From Antedon bifida (taxonomy: Eukaryota; Echinodermata; Crinoidea; Comatulida; Antedonidae): 64,000 bases of DNA. Shown here in pieces: positions 1 to 26,334 of the stretch. Where the stretch lies: positions 18,457,820 to 18,521,819 of the forward strand of contig OY727096.1 in NCBI GenBank assembly GCA_963402885.1. Direction: 5' to 3'. The translations under genes were made by a program, and so were the position numbers. The notes beneath the pieces were generated by a model that saw only the letters and a list, made by a program, of their open reading frames with translations, was not told the DNA's origin and searched no databases. The stretch's first letter is position 1. Every line of letters begins with the position of its first letter.

Positions 1-643
1 ACTTTACAATTAAAATATTGATTCATCTAGTACAAATGAGATAACAAGTGGAAAATATATATGATTTTAAATTGTTAATCACTTTAGGCCTTTAAACTTT
101 ACTTAGTTGAGTCTTGTCTATTGCTTTGATAACTTTTTTTAGTTCTTCTCAGGCCTAATGGTTATTCTTTACGTCTAGGATAAACAATATTTTGTTTTCA
201 GTATCATTATTGTTGTGTGCGTACTATAAACCATGAAGTTACCTCCATGTTATAAACGAGTCTTACTTAATCATGACATCCAATTGAGACAAGTAAGGTA
301 TCTCAAGCATGCTTTTACTTTGAAACGTAAAACTCATTTAGCATTAAGAATACTAAATACAATGTGAATTTAAATTTTAAACAGTAAATATAATTTTACT
401 TTACAAACCTGAAGCATCTAAACTTTAAACAAGATATTGCAAAACTAAACATACAATTCAAAGTAGGCCTATGTTAACTTATGAAGAATAATGCTAACAC
501 AAAACAAAAACTTACAAACGCATTTCAGTGCGTTCCCACACGTAGAAAATGCTTAGGCCTACTAATAACGTCAGCTATATCACTCTGACAATGTAAGTAC
601 CCTCTATGCAAAACATGCGCTTGAGAAAACAGGAGCTACTTAC

Positions 644-685
644 CATGAGACCACAAAATAAAATCAAATGTTGCAGATAAGTCAT
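644..685 (-). CDS. possible first coding exon of a secreted or membrane protein, gene continues off the left edge
   Basis: Read leftwards, an ATG at 685 opens 14 codons (MTYLQHLILFCGLM) that end at 644, directly followed by a strong donor GTAAGT. The 14 residues are hydrophobic after the first few and look like the start of a signal peptide. The upstream 760-900 region is locally GC-richer and has an NRF1-like core (CATGCGCA), which fits a promoter firing leftwards. I found no convincing next exon between 1 and 643, so the rest would lie outside the window. Supported only by start codon, donor and hydrophobicity; it may also be a chance match. Confidence 0.35.
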
Positions 686-3600
686 ATCGGCGATGAGATG
701 TCAGTAAACCGAAGAAGAAATAATGGCTTGGATTTGACCAAACTGTACTTATATGTACTGTGCTCAGCTATCGTAACTGTTTGCCCACTGTGCATTTGAC
801 AAACTATCGTCTGTCCCGGGCAGACGTCTCAATCACGCCTTGCACATGCGCAAGTAACATAAGTCTTGCGAAGATGGACCAATCCAATTGCAAAGAAACT
901 AAGTAGGGTGTCTGTCTGTAGAATGCGACAAATATTTAAAGGCCAGGTGCGGGCAAAAAATTTCTATTGATCATACATTTCAATAATTATCGATCTATAG
1001 TTTCCCCTATGTTTCATATTTTTTGAGATTTTATTTGTGTTACACGAGCTTGTTGAAAATAAGCACTTTCTTATCAGTTATCAGTTCAAATTACACAGTA
1101 AAATCTCTATTCTTTTGTACACAAGTTTTGTAAATAGAGAGTCATTTTAAAAAGCTATGAAAAATAAACGGTGTGGTAAAAAATGTTATCAGATGACTAA
1201 ATATAGGTAATATAACTTGAAAATTACATTTCTGGTATTTTTATTCAACTTCAGATTTTTATTTTCATGCTATAGCAAAAATTATCCACCGTATATCCAC
1301 CATCTTTTTTCACCTTCTAGGGAGTCACCAGACATGTTATTACACTAGGTTAACTACCTAACTACTGAAAAAAAGTCTTCCTGGTTTTTATGGAAGAATT
1401 TTGCCAAATTTTGTATTTGACCATATTAAGGGAAATTCATATTTTTTCGTCTTGATTTCTGTTACAAATATTTGATTTATGTACAATTGACCAAATATTA
1501 TATTTAAAATTCATGCCTGTACCTGAGCTTTAAATGATTATTTAAAATATACAAATATTTTCATCATTTTTTTCTTTGCTGTCCTGTCTAGACTTTAACT
1601 CATCAGTTGTTCTTTAAACTAAACTTGTTGGTTAAACGCCTACTCTCAGTCTATGCTAATAATTGAAGAAGATTTTTTTTTATTCTAGCTTTTTTTAGAG
1701 TTTAAGGACAGGAAAATGAAGATACTATTCTTATTCTTATCATTCTAGAATTAAGTTGACAAGGTGACTTTTTAAAATCATTTTAACATTGGTATTGGTA
1801 AAAAAAATAGGCCGAATTTCATCAAAGATCAAAATTCTCCGACGCATAATTTAAAATTGGGAAAAAGTTTGTGGTAACAAAGTTTTAGGCTTAGACAGAA
1901 ATCCTTTCCACACACCTTGTTGGATCAAACAATGGAATAGTTTGTACATATGATAACTGGAACAATATATACATATATCATAATTGATTCCCAGGCCATT
2001 TTAACCAGGTTTGACGTATACAGCTGGTAGGAGCACTATAAGACAACAGGTCCTTTGAAGTCGGCACTTATCGCGTGCTTAAACTCAAGCCCAATACAAT
2101 CGTTTTTTGTTGGTGTTAACACGCCGAGATCCGGGGTTTTAGGCTATCATGTACTGCCGTGCTCAAAGACGTCCTGGTGAGAATGTGGAATCCTACACCT
2201 CGGCTGATTATAAGGCTAATATTAATATTAGAAATGGTAGTGTTATACTAGAGGTGATAGAACTAGGCCACCCTGATATTGTTTTAGGTGAAGATGAGAG
2301 TCAGGGTCTTGGATGGGTCGTGTGACCACAAATGACTGGTGGTGAAGATGTGGTTAGAAAAAAAATTATTGAGGAAAGAGCAAAAAAATGTTTTTACATA
2401 TAGGGTACTGTATACAGTATATGAAAATATTTAAAACGGAAAATAAATCGTAAATGTGGTTTGATACGCTAAAGAAATTGAAAGTGAACTTTGCTGCTAG
2501 TAAGGAATGCAGCAAATTGGACACGAATTGTCTAGATTAGGCCTATTGTCTAACTTAGCAGATGTCGATAGAAAATGAAAACAAAAGCGATGAGGTAAAC
2601 TTAGAATATTGTATACTTTATAAAATGGTTAAAACACGGGTTATGATAGAACAATCATTATACAATTAATGTGTGCTAACAATGAGAAAGAAATATTGAC
2701 GAGCAACGATGGAGATGAAAAATAACAATAGGATGCTCCAATCCACAAATGAAAAGACAAACTTAGACCTAAATACCACTTCGTTTATGACAGAAATGCG
2801 ATACAGGCGTGTTTATCGCTGCTTAATAAACGCCTGGTTGCTGCTGATCTTGTTCTGCTTGTTTGCTGACTGCATTTCTTCCTGCTGCTGATCTCACTGC
2901 TACGGTTATTGCTACTGCAAATCTCACTGCTGTTGAGTCACGCTGCTACCGGTCTTGCTACTGCAAGTCTTGCCACCGAAGGCCTTGTTACTACTGTTGA
3001 TACATGTCTTGCTGATTCTGCTTTAGCGTTACAAGTTTTACTGTCAATATACAACTCTTGATCGACTTATAGTACATTAATATACAGTAACCTTTTTCTG
3101 AAAGGCACGAAGATTGCATGTACATACACTTTTTGGAATTTTAGTCCAATTTCTCCGTCAAAACATGTGGCTTCAAAGATGAATTTGTTGACACCTGGAA
3201 ATTCACAATGAAGAACCGGTATCCTATACAAGGATAATAAGGCAATTGTTCGAACTTCTACGATAATATATGAAGTCATGAATGTCAACAAGTTATCAGA
3301 CGTATGGTGTTCTACTGCTGTGAGGCAGTTAACATAATTAGGGTATAGAAGCACCTCAATAAGGTCTCTGTTTCATTATATTGGGAGACAAATTGTTTCT
3401 TCTTAGCGCAAAATGCTTTTCTTCTTAGATCCATTTTCAATGTCACTGACTACTTTAGTTTAATTGCAATACGTTTGAACATTTCCTTTGATGAAAGTTT
3501 TTTATATTACTCTATTTCTTGCTTTTTGTAGTAAATACTACTTAATATTGTAATTGGAGTTCGAATTTAATCGGACCTTGAGAAAAGACGAAAATCTACA

Positions 3601-4831
3601 TACCGTAAAAACCTGTATCAATTATTTTATTTTATTTATTATGTCAAATATTGAAAAGATTTTCATGGGTTACTGAACTTAGTTGTAAGCCCTAATTATG
3701 ACTCGCAAATAAGTTCAATGACCAGGATGTTTGCAGAAGAAAGACATTTAATCCTACAAATTACTTGAAAAGAAACATATAACCTGAGGGATAATCTCAC
3801 AAATAATCGGAAACGAAACAGTTGGTGAAGATTTTGACAAATGTCAAACGAGTAGAAGAATAGGCCTACTTAAATAATTTGAAATGATTAGTCTAAAGAA
3901 ACTAAAAATAAAGATATGTGGTTAGTAGAAATGACGGAAGAAGAAATTGACGGTAATCGAACGAACGTAAAATCACCAATAATATTAACAATAACAATTC
4001 TTGATTGATAAAGCGCCTTATGTTGTGAATCCTCTAATCGCTGTACAAACATTATTTACCCCAGTCAGAATTGTGTTTTGACCGTACCCATTTGAAGTAA
4101 GAAATACACCTAGTTGAAGACCAAAAAAAGTAAGTGTCTTGCCTAATAAACAATCAATGCGACAAGTGTTGGATTATAAGCCACGATTTTCACAACCAGT
4201 AGTCCAACATCCAACACACAATGCATAAATTCCTTTATAAGCCAAGGAACATTTGTAGGAATAGACACAAACATATACTACGCAGATTTTGGAGTACAAC
4301 GACAATCCTACACAGGGAAACAGATAAAACACAAATGGAAAATACTAAAGGTGAAAAACGGTTCAAACAAGAAAAGATTTGACTCAAATGTCATTGAATT
4401 TAATAAACACCTTTAGCTATTGTTTATTAGGGTTACCTTTACTTTAGGTAAACACATACTAAATATAAACATACATACTAAACATATCAAGTACTTCTGG
4501 TATATCTACCTTGTCCATTTTATCACATACTGTAATGAATCTATGAATTTATTCATTAATAATTCCAAGGTTTGAAGAAACACTATTACATTATTTTAAA
4601 ATGTATTTATTAACTTTACTTATGTACAAATTAAATAACAAGGTGTTCTATATAAACAGTGCTTACTTGAAATACTGTACATCAAGGTGATTGTTTGTCC
4701 TAGCTTCTTCCAAAAGATATCAAAGTTAACTTTGATCTTTTGAATATTGTCTAAAAACACACTACCCTACCCCAACACCCTTCCTTTCCTCAGTTTGAAT
4801 AACTTTGAATAACTATGTGAAACGTTGCCCC

Positions 4832-4958
4832 TAAAGCTATCTCTACACTATCAAATCAAATATAAAAAAAAAGGGTTATGGCAGTGTTATGACATCATCA
4901 TGTCCATATATGGGCACATCACATTTTGTTGTCACATAAAGTTGTAGACAGAGCTTTA
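4832..4958. mobile_element. MITE family 1 copy
   Basis: Starts TAAAGCT and ends with GTAGACAGAGCTTTA. The inside has the family signature of TGACATCATCATGTCCATAT followed by ATGGGCACATCACATTTT. The left arm is degraded. Confidence 0.8.
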
Positions 4959-5288
4959 CAATTAGGTAAGTGCAGTTGATTTGATTTATCTTTTAAGTTA
5001 TAATCTTCAGTACTTTCCTTCATAAATAATTATGATATAATACACATTCTATGCACATTTGTCAAAAAGTTCTCAAAGTTTGGTGCTTCTTTATCTATTT
5101 ATAAAAAGAAGCCATGCTACCAATAAACAACACATTGATTGTCAACACTCATATTCTCTCAGCAAATAGAAAGGTGTTGATGAAATATCATACTACAAAA
5201 TTTAGCAATTGAGTAGTCAAGGGTGCCATCTAACATACAAGATGCTAGGCCGAGCAATTGATCAAACTGATGAAGTTGATAGCCCAAA

Positions 5289-5302
5289 CCAGCAGGGGGG
5301 AG
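5289..5302 (+). promoter_or_regulatory. CTCF-like motif
   Basis: CCAGCAGGGGGGAG differs at one position from the bilaterian CTCF core consensus CCASYAGRKGGCRS. It lies about 1.9 kb beyond the 3' end of KATNIP. A motif match only. Confidence 0.2.
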
Positions 5303-7187
5303 CCATTTGCGGTGTTGCTTAATTACTTATCACCAGGGGCCTATGTTTGGAAATACCGACCGGATTCAAATTTTCAAGCACGTAATTGGAGCCGGTAGCT
5401 CGGTTTTAGTAATTTGAGCACAATTTTGATGCGGAATATCCTCGGGTAAAACAATTGCCGGCTAGTTATCAAAACAGAGTTGCATGATGGGATTAACACT
5501 TGGAACATCCTTATCCAACAGGCAAAAGACATGAAAAATGTTTACTTAACAGGTGACAAGAAGATCTTTGGCTGCCCAACTTAAGTGGTTCTGAAATTGA
5601 TGCATCCAAAATTTGTACAAGTAAAAAAAAATTGCTAACAAATAACTTACACTTAAGAATGTATTGTATATAAATATGTTATGAAATGCAAAGAATACTA
5701 TACTATCAGGTCAACCCTGAATAAAAGTAAAAATTATTGATTAACTGCAGAGGCATTACCAATTGGCTGGTGAAGGCTATATGCTTAAGAATTATTATTA
5801 TTATCTGAAGTTCTTGAAAAGTCAAGCATTTCTTATGCAATATTTTTTTTTAATGGAACAACCATATAGAATGGTCAAAGAATAATAATATATTTTTAAG
5901 CAATACAGTCTATTATCACAAAAATATGGTTTTCAGAATATATTTTATTAGAGGACAAATTAAACTTTAACCATAAAATAAATGGGCAGTTTCCCATAAA
6001 TGTTGGTTTTCAGAAAGTATGGGTTTGGAGCATTAGCTAAATTCTTAATAAATCCTATATTCATACAAGTTTATTTTTATCGACAAATGTCACATTCCTG
6101 AGCAACTAAATTTGTATTGCGAAATTTAGATAATTGCCCGAAGCATTAGTTTCAACTGGGTGGCAAAATCTCTTTGAAACAATAAATCTACAGACTGTGA
6201 AAATGCTACTAGCATGTTTTACACCCAGCACTGTAACACATGTACGCAGGCCTAATCCACCTTGACAGCTAACAGTTAAAATGTATCAGAAATAACTATT
6301 GGAGTAAAATTATGGTAACAGTTACAATGGAGTACTGTATGGATAACTTCTATTTTTAAATGGGTTATTAGAGACCGAGAGTTGTACTGTAGAAGATGGA
6401 ATATAATTCTAAAATGAAGAAATTGTACACTTAATGACAAATCCTTTTTGACTATTTTTTAATTGAATTAAACTTTATCTTTTATTTTTAAAATATTGCA
6501 CTAAAGCAATGAGGTAATGCAGACTATCCAAACATAGTGGTTTGGGTTATTTGTATATATTTGAATGTCTTCTGTGTGCCATATCTGCCTGGAGTATATA
6601 TAACCTAAGCCCTAACAATCTCTAGTGCACATTTCCGTTTAAAAAACTACTTTAAATTGAAGCAAGATGAGAATATTAACTACCTAACCTCGTCTCTTTC
6701 CACTCAACCCAAACCGCCCAAAAGAAAAATATGCCAACTTGTTTGAAAATGTTTACTGGTAGTCATGATGTGAATAGTAAAAATGTTTTAATAAAGATAA
6801 ATTAAAAACTTTGCCCTAAACTTGTTACTAAAGTAAATTGCCAATTTATTGCACTAACTTCCACAGGACATAAAGCATCTAAAAAGTCAAAATTATAAAG
6901 TCAATTCAGCATGCAGTGCTACTGGTGATTCCAGAGAATATGACATGGAACTGGGCTTTTCTTCAAAAAGATATTGGCCTAGCCATACATCCATAATTTA
7001 GAATAAATTTTGAGAGCAAAGGCCAGCAGCATAGGCAACAAGGCTTTTGTCGGCTTAGTCATATATTTCTAGGGTAAAGATTCTGTTTAAAATATTAAAA
7101 TTATATGGGCCTTACTATATATACAATAGCACTTAAGGGTATATTGCTATTCTTGCTTTTCATATCCAGCAGGGTTGATACTCAAGT

Positions 7188-20850
<13,663 letters not shown>

Positions 20851-21716
20851 ACTTCCATTTATACTTTATTAGTGTGTTGTTTTATTTCATTAAAATTCCC
20901 ACGATATAACTATTTATTAACAGAAAATATAACGAAATTTCTTCCCCGAAAGAGGTTCGTTGTTGTTGTCATGATGTGTGAATGTTTGGACGTTGAGGGC
21001 GCAAACACATTATATATGGCTCTGATATTTTATCTTTTACCATCATTTTACACACAACACGTTTTGTGAGGTAATTTAAAGCATTTATTCACAGTCAACA
21101 ACACTCACGACCACGTCGTCCAAAAAAATATGAATTAGGTGACATTTTAATAATAAATATCATTACTTCTTATCACGGTATAAGAATTGTTATATAAATG
21201 CCTGCATCTAATATTACAATACTATTATAATCAAATTCATGTGTTTAAAACATAATTATGACATCAATACACTTGACATTATGTGTGCTCTTCTTTATCC
21301 ATTTTAATCAACCAAATAAACATAGACATACAATTTGACATCAACCATTCTTATTGACTTGTAAACTGATATGAATGTAGAATTCCTCCTTTTTTTGAAT
21401 TTTTAATAAAATCAATATTGCCTGATGGGTAGACTAAATTCAAGTGAAAATGTTGTAGTCTCAACGATAATACATAAAGTCAAAGATACTCTCCAAGTGG
21501 AATACCTGTATCCTGAGATGAGTCTTGTAGTATTAGTCAGTAGAGTTTATTTTTGTTAATTATACGTAATGTTACTTTCATGGACCAGAGTTTCCAAAAT
21601 AAAAGATTGACTTGAAATTGAATATGATAATGTAGTGAGAGGATGGCACATACATACTGTAAGGGGAGAGAAGGCAAACATTGTTGTCTTTTGCTCTGGG
21701 CCTACTCATTATTTTG
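20851..21716. other. KATNIP promoter and TSEN54 3' flank
   Basis: An 866-bp stretch between two same-strand genes. It must hold the KATNIP promoter and 5' UTR as well as the TSEN54 3' UTR. I see no TATA box in good position and no X-box, although KATNIP is a ciliary gene. Several short frames (for example 20872-21069) lack any family resemblance. Confidence 0.4.
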
Positions 21717-24700
21717 TTATTTTGATCCATCACTGAATATTTCTTGAGGTAAGTCTACTTCATGTAAAGTATAGAATGATATGTCACCATTGTCTACAAC
21801 AGCCCACACAAGAGGAGTGGTTCCAGCCTGACGGGCCAACTGAATTTGGCTTAACATATTTGGTGGTTCATCTTCTAGCCTACAAAATTCAAAATCAACA
21901 TAAGTAATGTAGTATTTACAATTTAGTAATTGTAGAAAAAAATTATCTGCATTAATATTTTGTCCATCCAATGCTATTAAATATGTACAGTATCAAGTAC
22001 AGTATCAAATACAGTGGAACCTCTATGGGAACACCAATAAAAAGTGTCCCTTAATGAGGCTGGCCATAGTGTTACAACATACATAACACATCTGAATAAA
22101 ACTATTTATTAGACAAGATAAAGATAAGATAGTTTGTCCATGTTTTTCTAAATTTTAACCACCATTTGACTAAATTGATTAAAACGCATGTACAAGCATG
22201 ACTTACTTTGTTACAATGACAAAAATGATTGGTTTTCCTGGTGCAGACTTCTTGTAATTAGATTCTGGTAGATAGACACTAAAGTGGATGTTCTGATTTG
22301 TTGACTCCTCACAAAATCTATTGGAAAATTATGGCATTAATTTTATTTCAATCTTGTACATTAGTGGTCAGTGGTTACATACATCTGGTGCAGGACTTCT
22401 GAAGTCCTATTCAAAGTATTTATTGGTTACTCAGGGGCGGATCCAGAATTTTTAAATAGGGGGGCCTCTGAAATTAAGTATTTGAGCCACATGGCCCTAC
22501 CGCACTAAGTATTTGAGCCACAGGCTTGCCATGGTGGGGCTTGTGGCGAATATCATTTTTTGGTAAATGACACTTCTAGATGGTCGGAAATGGTACTCTC
22601 GCACATTCGTACCTGCAATATTTTAATACAATGACCTTACTTACTCTGTGCAGTGTGGTATGTTAGCTTTCTTAATAATTTGTAACTTGTCCATGAGAAG
22701 ATCTAATAAAGAAAAGATATAAATTATAACACAGTAGAAATACAGTATTTCTAACAAATAGAAATGAAATACAGTAAAACACCTATAAGATGACGCCAAT
22801 AAGTTGCACTCCTTAATAGGAGGGCTTCTACTGTAACTACATTTGAAATTCTATATGCTTTATAAATCATTTATTGTATTTTAAAATTAAAACATACACA
22901 CATTAATAGAAACTCACCAGTTGATAGAGCATCAGATGGTTTAACAAGAGGGTGCACTTGCCCCTCCCATATGTGTTTCATGGGTGACTCATGAAGGGTA
23001 GAAAGGTCATTGTTTTGCTTCTTTAACTGTTTATATTCGTACCAGTTCCTGGGTGAATCTTCATTTGTTCCTAAATAAAAACAAATTGTTAAAAAGTTAC
23101 TGTATGTAATACCGTTTCTCAACAAGAAATTGAATGATGCAGAACAAAATTATATTCAAAACCATCATGGGCATCTCTAACCCCATCGATAATATTTAGG
23201 GATCCTGCCTTCGTCCTTTTTCTAAATTATCTCTTGTCATTATATTATTGTTTTGATTACTTTTTGTCTTTTTGATGTAAATAAATGTTTTTTTAATTAA
23301 ATTGACAACTAAATGAAAATCAGCGTCACCTTCCCACAAACAATAACATTACAGTAGTACTATACAAATACTGTGCTACCACCAATATTCACACCCAGCA
23401 CCAAACCATTACATCCAGGATGCACCACCACTAATATCAGTACCACTACCACAGCACCACCACCAATATCACCACCACTACATTTTAAAATATCTTACTC
23501 TTTTGTTCATCACTAGAGTCAGACTCAAGATCTTGCAACAATCTTGAAGTCTGTGTTTCTTGTTTACCAGTAACAGGCAACACTTGGCCTTCCCTCTGTA
23601 GTGTTACAATCTGTGGTAGACGAATCTTATCCAGATGCTCTACTGTCAACTCTCTAGGCTCCACATCCTGCTCCATAATGTTTGGAAGGCAAATCTCTTT
23701 AAAGTTCCATGATGTATAATTCAGCTTTACCTTTTTCTCCGGTAGTACATTTTGTTCCTTGGTGTCCACTGACTGATGAAACTTTCGTTTGGACATGTTG
23801 GCCAAAGGTTCACCAACTTTATCTAGAACGTGGCTTGAAGGTTTATCACTACTGCCAGAATGGCTGATAGTATCTATCTTGCATGGTTCACATTCAGCTT
23901 CTGTAGAAGAAGCTGAATAACCAGCTCTTTCACAAGAACCTGAATGACTGGCTCTTTCACAAGAACTCTGTATATCAGATTCTTCAGTTTGAGTGATATT
24001 TAAATGGCATATTTCTTTACAAGAGCTCTTTGGTTCACCAGGAACACCAGTACTTTGATGACATACTTTTTCACTAGGGATTTCTTTTGCAGATTTACTG
24101 GATTCATCCCTAATTTGAGTTGCTGCTGCATTTTCATTTTTGCCTAGTGTGTCTTGGTTATTTTGGCTGTACAACAAATAATATAATCAATAATAATAAT
24201 TCAACATTTATTAGTTTCTATCAATGGTAGCAATACAATAAAAAGAGTGGTAATTTATAATGAGACAATACAAAAATACAATTAATAGAGGATCTTGCAA
24301 TCAATCAACAAACATACAATTATAATATCATAAACATTTTCTGGTATATTAACCTGCCAAAGAATGGGTATATTGCTACAGTAGTAATCATTGTGAATTT
24401 GATCTTACCTCTTATATTCTTCAATGATGTATCCTAGTCTCATTAAATAGGAATATACCTGAAATTATAATCAAAAACTGTAACAAATTCCTGCTTATTT
24501 TAACAACAGATAAACATGCAAGATTTACTTTAATCTGGCTTACCTGATAAAACTCTATGGAGACAATTTTTGGTATAAGAATCTCATAAGCCTCTTGCAC
24601 TGACATAGTGATCCCATGAAAGCGAATATCCAATGAGCACTGAAAATAATAACTAATGAATATTCATATCATAATTCAAAATAGTATCTGATACAGTGAT

Positions 24701-25501
24701 TCCATGAAAGCGAATATCCAATGAGCACTGAAAATAATAACTAATGAATATTCATATATCATAATTCAAAATAGTATCATGTGATAAAAAAAATAGAATA
24801 TGCAGTACTCACAGTTTCCAGTAAATACAAAGCTTCAAAGGGACGTAACCACTTTTTATCTGCTTTATGGTAACCCATTGTATGCCAGAATTTTCCCTAT
24901 ATAAAAAGTAATTCAATACATGTATAAAGCTCTGTCTACACTATAAAACTTGATGTGACAAAAAATGTGAAGTGCCCATATATGGACATGATGATGTCAT
25001 ATTACTACCATATTTGGGCATATCACACTTTTTTTGTAAAACTAGTTTGATAGGTTAGACAGAGCTTTAAAATTATTTTTTTTAAATTATAATCTATTCA
25101 TAGTTTAAAAGTACAGTATTTCTTTCTACCTTTTCAACAATAACTTCAACACTGCCCTCATCTGGAACCCACTCGCCAATAGCAACATGTCCTCTAATCA
25201 TAGAAATACAAGAAATTGAGATAAATGTTATGCTCTACTGATTTTCCTTGAATGTATATCAAAAGCATGATGGAAAAACAATTAAAAAATCACCCCACCC
25301 CAATTTTAGTAACCGAATTTAGAATATTTATATTAAATCAACTAACAGTTTAGCGACACGTTCTTCTTTGAGTAGGACTTCATTTCTGTGACACAAATTT
25401 GACAACTTTTTTTCTTGCCGTTCTGATCCATCAGGAACGTTCTCTTTAGACCCTCTTTTTGGCACACAAGAGTCGCGATTTTTGTACCGTAAAATCTCCA
25501 T
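21717..25501 (-). CDS. TSEN54: tRNA-splicing endonuclease subunit Sen54 (TSEN54)
   Basis: Ten exons join in frame: 25347-25501, 25130-25193, 24813-24896, 24544-24639, 24409-24458, 23499-24166, 22918-23070, 22645-22702, 22207-22317 and 21717-21879, giving 533 residues (human 526). The N-terminal Sen54 domain (about residues 20-150) shows GKFWHTMGY, RPFEALYLLET, GITMSVQEAYEILIP and FYQVYSYLMRLGYIIEEYKR. A long Ser/Glu/Cys-rich low-complexity middle (exon 23499-24166) follows. The C-terminal endonuclease-fold part ends with PLVWAVVDNGDISFYTL. Sen54 is the non-catalytic structural partner of TSEN2 in the nuclear complex that excises tRNA introns. The start lies at the first ATG of an exon that opens with basic residues. 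Immediately upstream of exon 24544-24639 lies a partial duplicate of that exon. Confidence 0.95.
22433..22540. repeat. transposon-end-like fragment
   Basis: CAGGGGCGGATCCAGAATTT followed by a G-run resembles the common hAT-type terminal sequence found across animal genomes. No element body is recognised. It lies in a TSEN54 intron. Confidence 0.35.
24640..24785 (-). repeat. local duplication containing part of TSEN54 exon 4 and its acceptor
   Basis: About 80 bp including the 3' splice site and first 24 or so coding bases of exon 4 occur twice in tandem. The functional copy covers 24612-24695 and a near-identical copy covers 24699-24778. The extra copy lies upstream in transcript order and so offers a decoy acceptor without a following donor. 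Confidence 0.85.
24925..25069. mobile_element. MITE family 1 copy
   Basis: Starts TAAAGCTCTGTCTACACTAT and ends GTTAGACAGAGCTTTA, flanked by TA at both ends. In the TSEN54 intron between exons 2 and 3. Confidence 0.88.
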
Positions 25502-26261
25502 TTATTTTGTAGGAATCAAGTGTTTCATGGATTCTTTAATTTAAGGCTCTGGCTGTAAAATAAATAAATAATTTCCTCCTTAATGGACATACAGTACTGT
25601 ATATTGTATTGTAGGCCTATGTTAAGTTGTATGTAAAGATCAATAATTAGGCCTAAATAATATTATTATTAATAATTATAATATGCATTAGCTCGTCCTC
25701 CTCTTTGGTCATCCTCCTCATCAAAACCTCTATCTAGTCAGCTAGACGTAGAACGTCCTGCGTAGGAGGCCTCTCTACACTCACCCGCCCTTACTCTGCT
25801 ATAAAATGCCTAAAAAACGCATATAGCCTATACCTATATACTAATGGATACCCATACTAATAATAGCGTAGGGCTAGCTAGTTAGCTAGGCTAGCTAGGT
25901 AGGGCTAGCCTTTTTTATATATTAATTTAAAAGCTAGACTACTAGTAATGTCATTTCTGATTTTTTTTTTAGTATAGACAATCAATCAACGAATAAATAT
26001 GAAAGCATACATTGCTTATTTAATATCAGCTCATTTTTTAAACGCGTTTCATTTATATTTTAGTTAAACCTAGGCCTAGCTAGCTTACACCCAGCCACCA
26101 GAGGAACACGTGAATGTTGTGAATGAAATCGTTCATGCGTATCATAAGATCTGCGGCACTGTATTACGTCATTCATCTGGTACTAGAGTACGCCCTCTTT
26201 TTAAGAGGCATTGCACAACTTTTAGCAATGCCAAACGTATCAGAAACGTTCACTGGAAGCC
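25502..26261. other. divergent intergenic region between TSEN54 and the intronless gene
   Basis: The shared upstream region of TSEN54 (leftward) and the TATA-driven gene (rightward). It is dense in CTAG/GCTAGC-type words and TAGGCCTA palindromes at 25,850-26,080. No coding exon seen. Confidence 0.4.
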
Positions 26262-26270
26262 TATATAAAG
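26262..26270 (+). promoter_or_regulatory. TATA box
   Basis: TATATAAAG lies 65 bp before the ATG at 26335, the right distance for a start site about 30 bp downstream and a short leader. Confidence 0.6.
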
Positions 26271-26334
26271 CGTTTTGTTTGCAAATGCAGTACTATTATA
26301 ATTTTCTCAATTGCAGTAGCAGTGCATTACAATC

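Larger units (their letters stand above)
686..7187. other. intergenic stretch and KATNIP 3' flank
   Basis: I see no protein gene here. The 3' UTR of KATNIP must run leftwards from 7187, but many AT-rich poly(A)-like hexamers make its end undecidable. The stretch holds one MITE (4832-4958), a CTCF-like motif (5289-5302) and otherwise AT-rich unique-looking sequence. A somewhat GC-richer patch at about 2000-2340 has no open frame that I can support. A 95-codon minus-strand frame at 3067-3354 is isolated and matches nothing I know. Confidence 0.5.

Noticed and set aside
3067..3354. 95-codon minus-strand frame
   Set aside because: Isolated, with no recognisable family, and no splice sites or promoter that I could tie to it.
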